Source: Acidilobaceae archaeon UBA158 (GTDB lineage Archaea > Thermoproteota > Thermoprotei_A > Sulfolobales > Acidilobaceae). From it: a stretch of 15,139 nt of DNA. The stretch is taken from the NCBI GenBank assembly GCA_002506595.1, contig DAXV01000002.1:21807-36945 (forward strand). Direction: 5' to 3'. The notes under the pieces are model-generated. The model did no database searches. It worked only from the letters and a program-made list of their open reading frames with translations, and was not told the DNA's origin. Positions 14,326 through 15,139 of the stretch are shown one piece after another (within the stretch, counting starts at the first letter, position 1; the number at the start of each line of letters is the position of its first letter). The position numbers and the translations under genes are program-made.

Positions 14326-15045
14326 ATGCCAAAAAAGGCATGTTCATTACTATCTGGAGGTAAAGATAGCACATATGCTTTGCATAAAGCAGTAGACTTT
14401 GGCTATGAAATATCTTGTATCGTAAGTATTAAACCACAAAGAAATGATAGCTATATGTTTCATTATCCTTTTGTAGAATTAACAAAATTACAAGCAGAAT
14501 CTATGGGTTTAAAAGATATTCATTATTTAATAAATATTAGTGGAGAAAAAGAAAAGGAAGTTGAAGAATTATATAAAGAATTATATAAAATAAAAAAGAC
14601 AAACGATTTCGATACATTGGTTATAGGGGGTATAGCAAGTCAATATCAATTAAAGAGATTTGAGGATTTAGCGAGAAAGCTTAATGTTAATTTATTTGAC
14701 CCTCAATGGGGCATGGATCCAGTTAAATATATGTTTGGACTCATTGATTATAATATTTTATTTATTATTACTCAAATTACTACTTATGGAATACCGATTG
14801 ATTTTTTAGGTATAAAAGTAGATAAAAATATATTAAAAAAATTAATTGAGCTCTCAGAAAGGTATGGCTTCCATCCAGCTTTTGAAGGAGGGGAAGCAGA
14901 GACTTTTGTAATAAATGCTCCACTTTTCAAAAAAGGTATATGCATAGAAGTACATAGGAATAAAATTAGTGAATTTGAATATTCTTTAGCTCTTAAAAAA
15001 GCCTTTTTATGTAGAAATCCTGAAGTTGTTTTGGATAACGATTAA
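14326..15045 (+). CDS. dph6: Diphthine--ammonia ligase (Dph6)
   Basis: Adenine-nucleotide alpha-hydrolase-type amidase that uses ATP and ammonium to convert diphthine on elongation factor 2 to diphthamide, the final step of that modification. The 239-residue protein begins with the PP-loop SGGKDSTYALH (10-20), has VIGGIASQYQLKRFEDLARKL (99-119) and the DPQWG segment (125-129). It also carries the diagnostic FHPAFEGGEAETFV (182-195), in which EGGEAET marks the DUF71/ATP_bind_4 family. Length is typical for archaeal Dph6 (about 220-240). The ATG at 14326 is chosen because GTGAT, complementary to the 16S rRNA end, lies just upstream; the in-frame GTG at 14317 is part of that site. It is almost certainly co-transcribed with asnS. 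Confidence 0.93.
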   Translation: MPKKACSLLSGGKDSTYALHKAVDFGYEISCIVSIKPQRNDSYMFHYPFVELTKLQAESMGLKDIHYLINISGEKEKEVEELYKELYKIKKTNDFDTLVIGGIASQYQLKRFEDLARKLNVNLFDPQWGMDPVKYMFGLIDYNILFIITQITTYGIPIDFLGIKVDKNILKKLIELSERYGFHPAFEGGEAETFVINAPLFKKGICIEVHRNKISEFEYSLALKKAFLCRNPEVVLDND

Positions 15046-15139
15046 TTTTAATGAATTATTTAATTTATAATTTATTATTAATAGAATTACTATAAAATTA
15101 TAAGCTAATATTATTAATCTTAATTCATGAATAATTATA

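Noticed and set aside
1..15139. C/D box small RNAs and CRISPR repeats
   Set aside because: Each TGATGA-type match that I found lies inside a coding region without a paired CTGA box at a sensible distance, and no regularly spaced repeat was seen.

Overview
The window is AT-rich (by eye about 30% G+C), with a tRNA gene that is strongly GC-rich against that background. This contrast is typical of thermophiles. The gene content is archaeal and points to a thermophilic crenarchaeon: topoisomerase VI A and B, a PCNA sliding clamp, deoxyhypusine synthase, the Dph6 diphthamide ligase, a DUF373 membrane protein, a tRNA-splicing-endonuclease-like protein without a visible catalytic triad, a two-domain protein disulfide oxidoreductase, and an archaeal type IV pilus module. 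A low-GC member of the Acidilobales (for example Caldisphaera) would fit, but that assignment is inference.

Left part (1-4237). The tail of ribosomal protein uS8 is followed by an unrecognised 389-residue gene. Its 3' end overlaps by 4 bases the convergent gene for the protein disulfide oxidoreductase. After a divergent intergenic region comes a two-gene unit: a DUF373 membrane protein with a GTG start, then a protein resembling the structural subunit of tRNA-splicing endonuclease.

Middle (4220-7917). A three-gene operon on the minus strand encodes, in order of transcription, a small pilin-like protein, a secretion ATPase and a polytopic platform protein. This is a minimal type IV pilus or secretion assembly. 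A roughly 440-base region before the next gene carries what looks like the decayed right end of an IS200/IS605 (TnpB) element.

Right part (7918-15045). Plus-strand information-processing genes follow: deoxyhypusine synthase, topoisomerase VI B and A (tightly coupled), PCNA, an asparaginyl-tRNA synthetase and Dph6. A tRNA-Val(UAC) gene lies on the minus strand between PCNA and the synthetase, preceded by an unexplained GC-rich block. Deoxyhypusine synthase (aIF5A) and Dph6 (aEF2) both serve post-translational modification of translation factors.

Several genes (DUF373, pcn, asnS) have a TATA-like box about 22-26 bases before the start codon and no clear Shine-Dalgarno sequence, which suggests leaderless mRNAs. 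Others (top6A, dph6, platform protein) have good GGTG/GAGG-type sites, mostly as downstream genes in operons. I see no CRISPR array, intact mobile element or obvious new defence system. The most interesting items are the TnpB-end relic, the GC-rich block beside the tRNA, the small hairpin at 2499-2518 and the unknown 389-residue protein.
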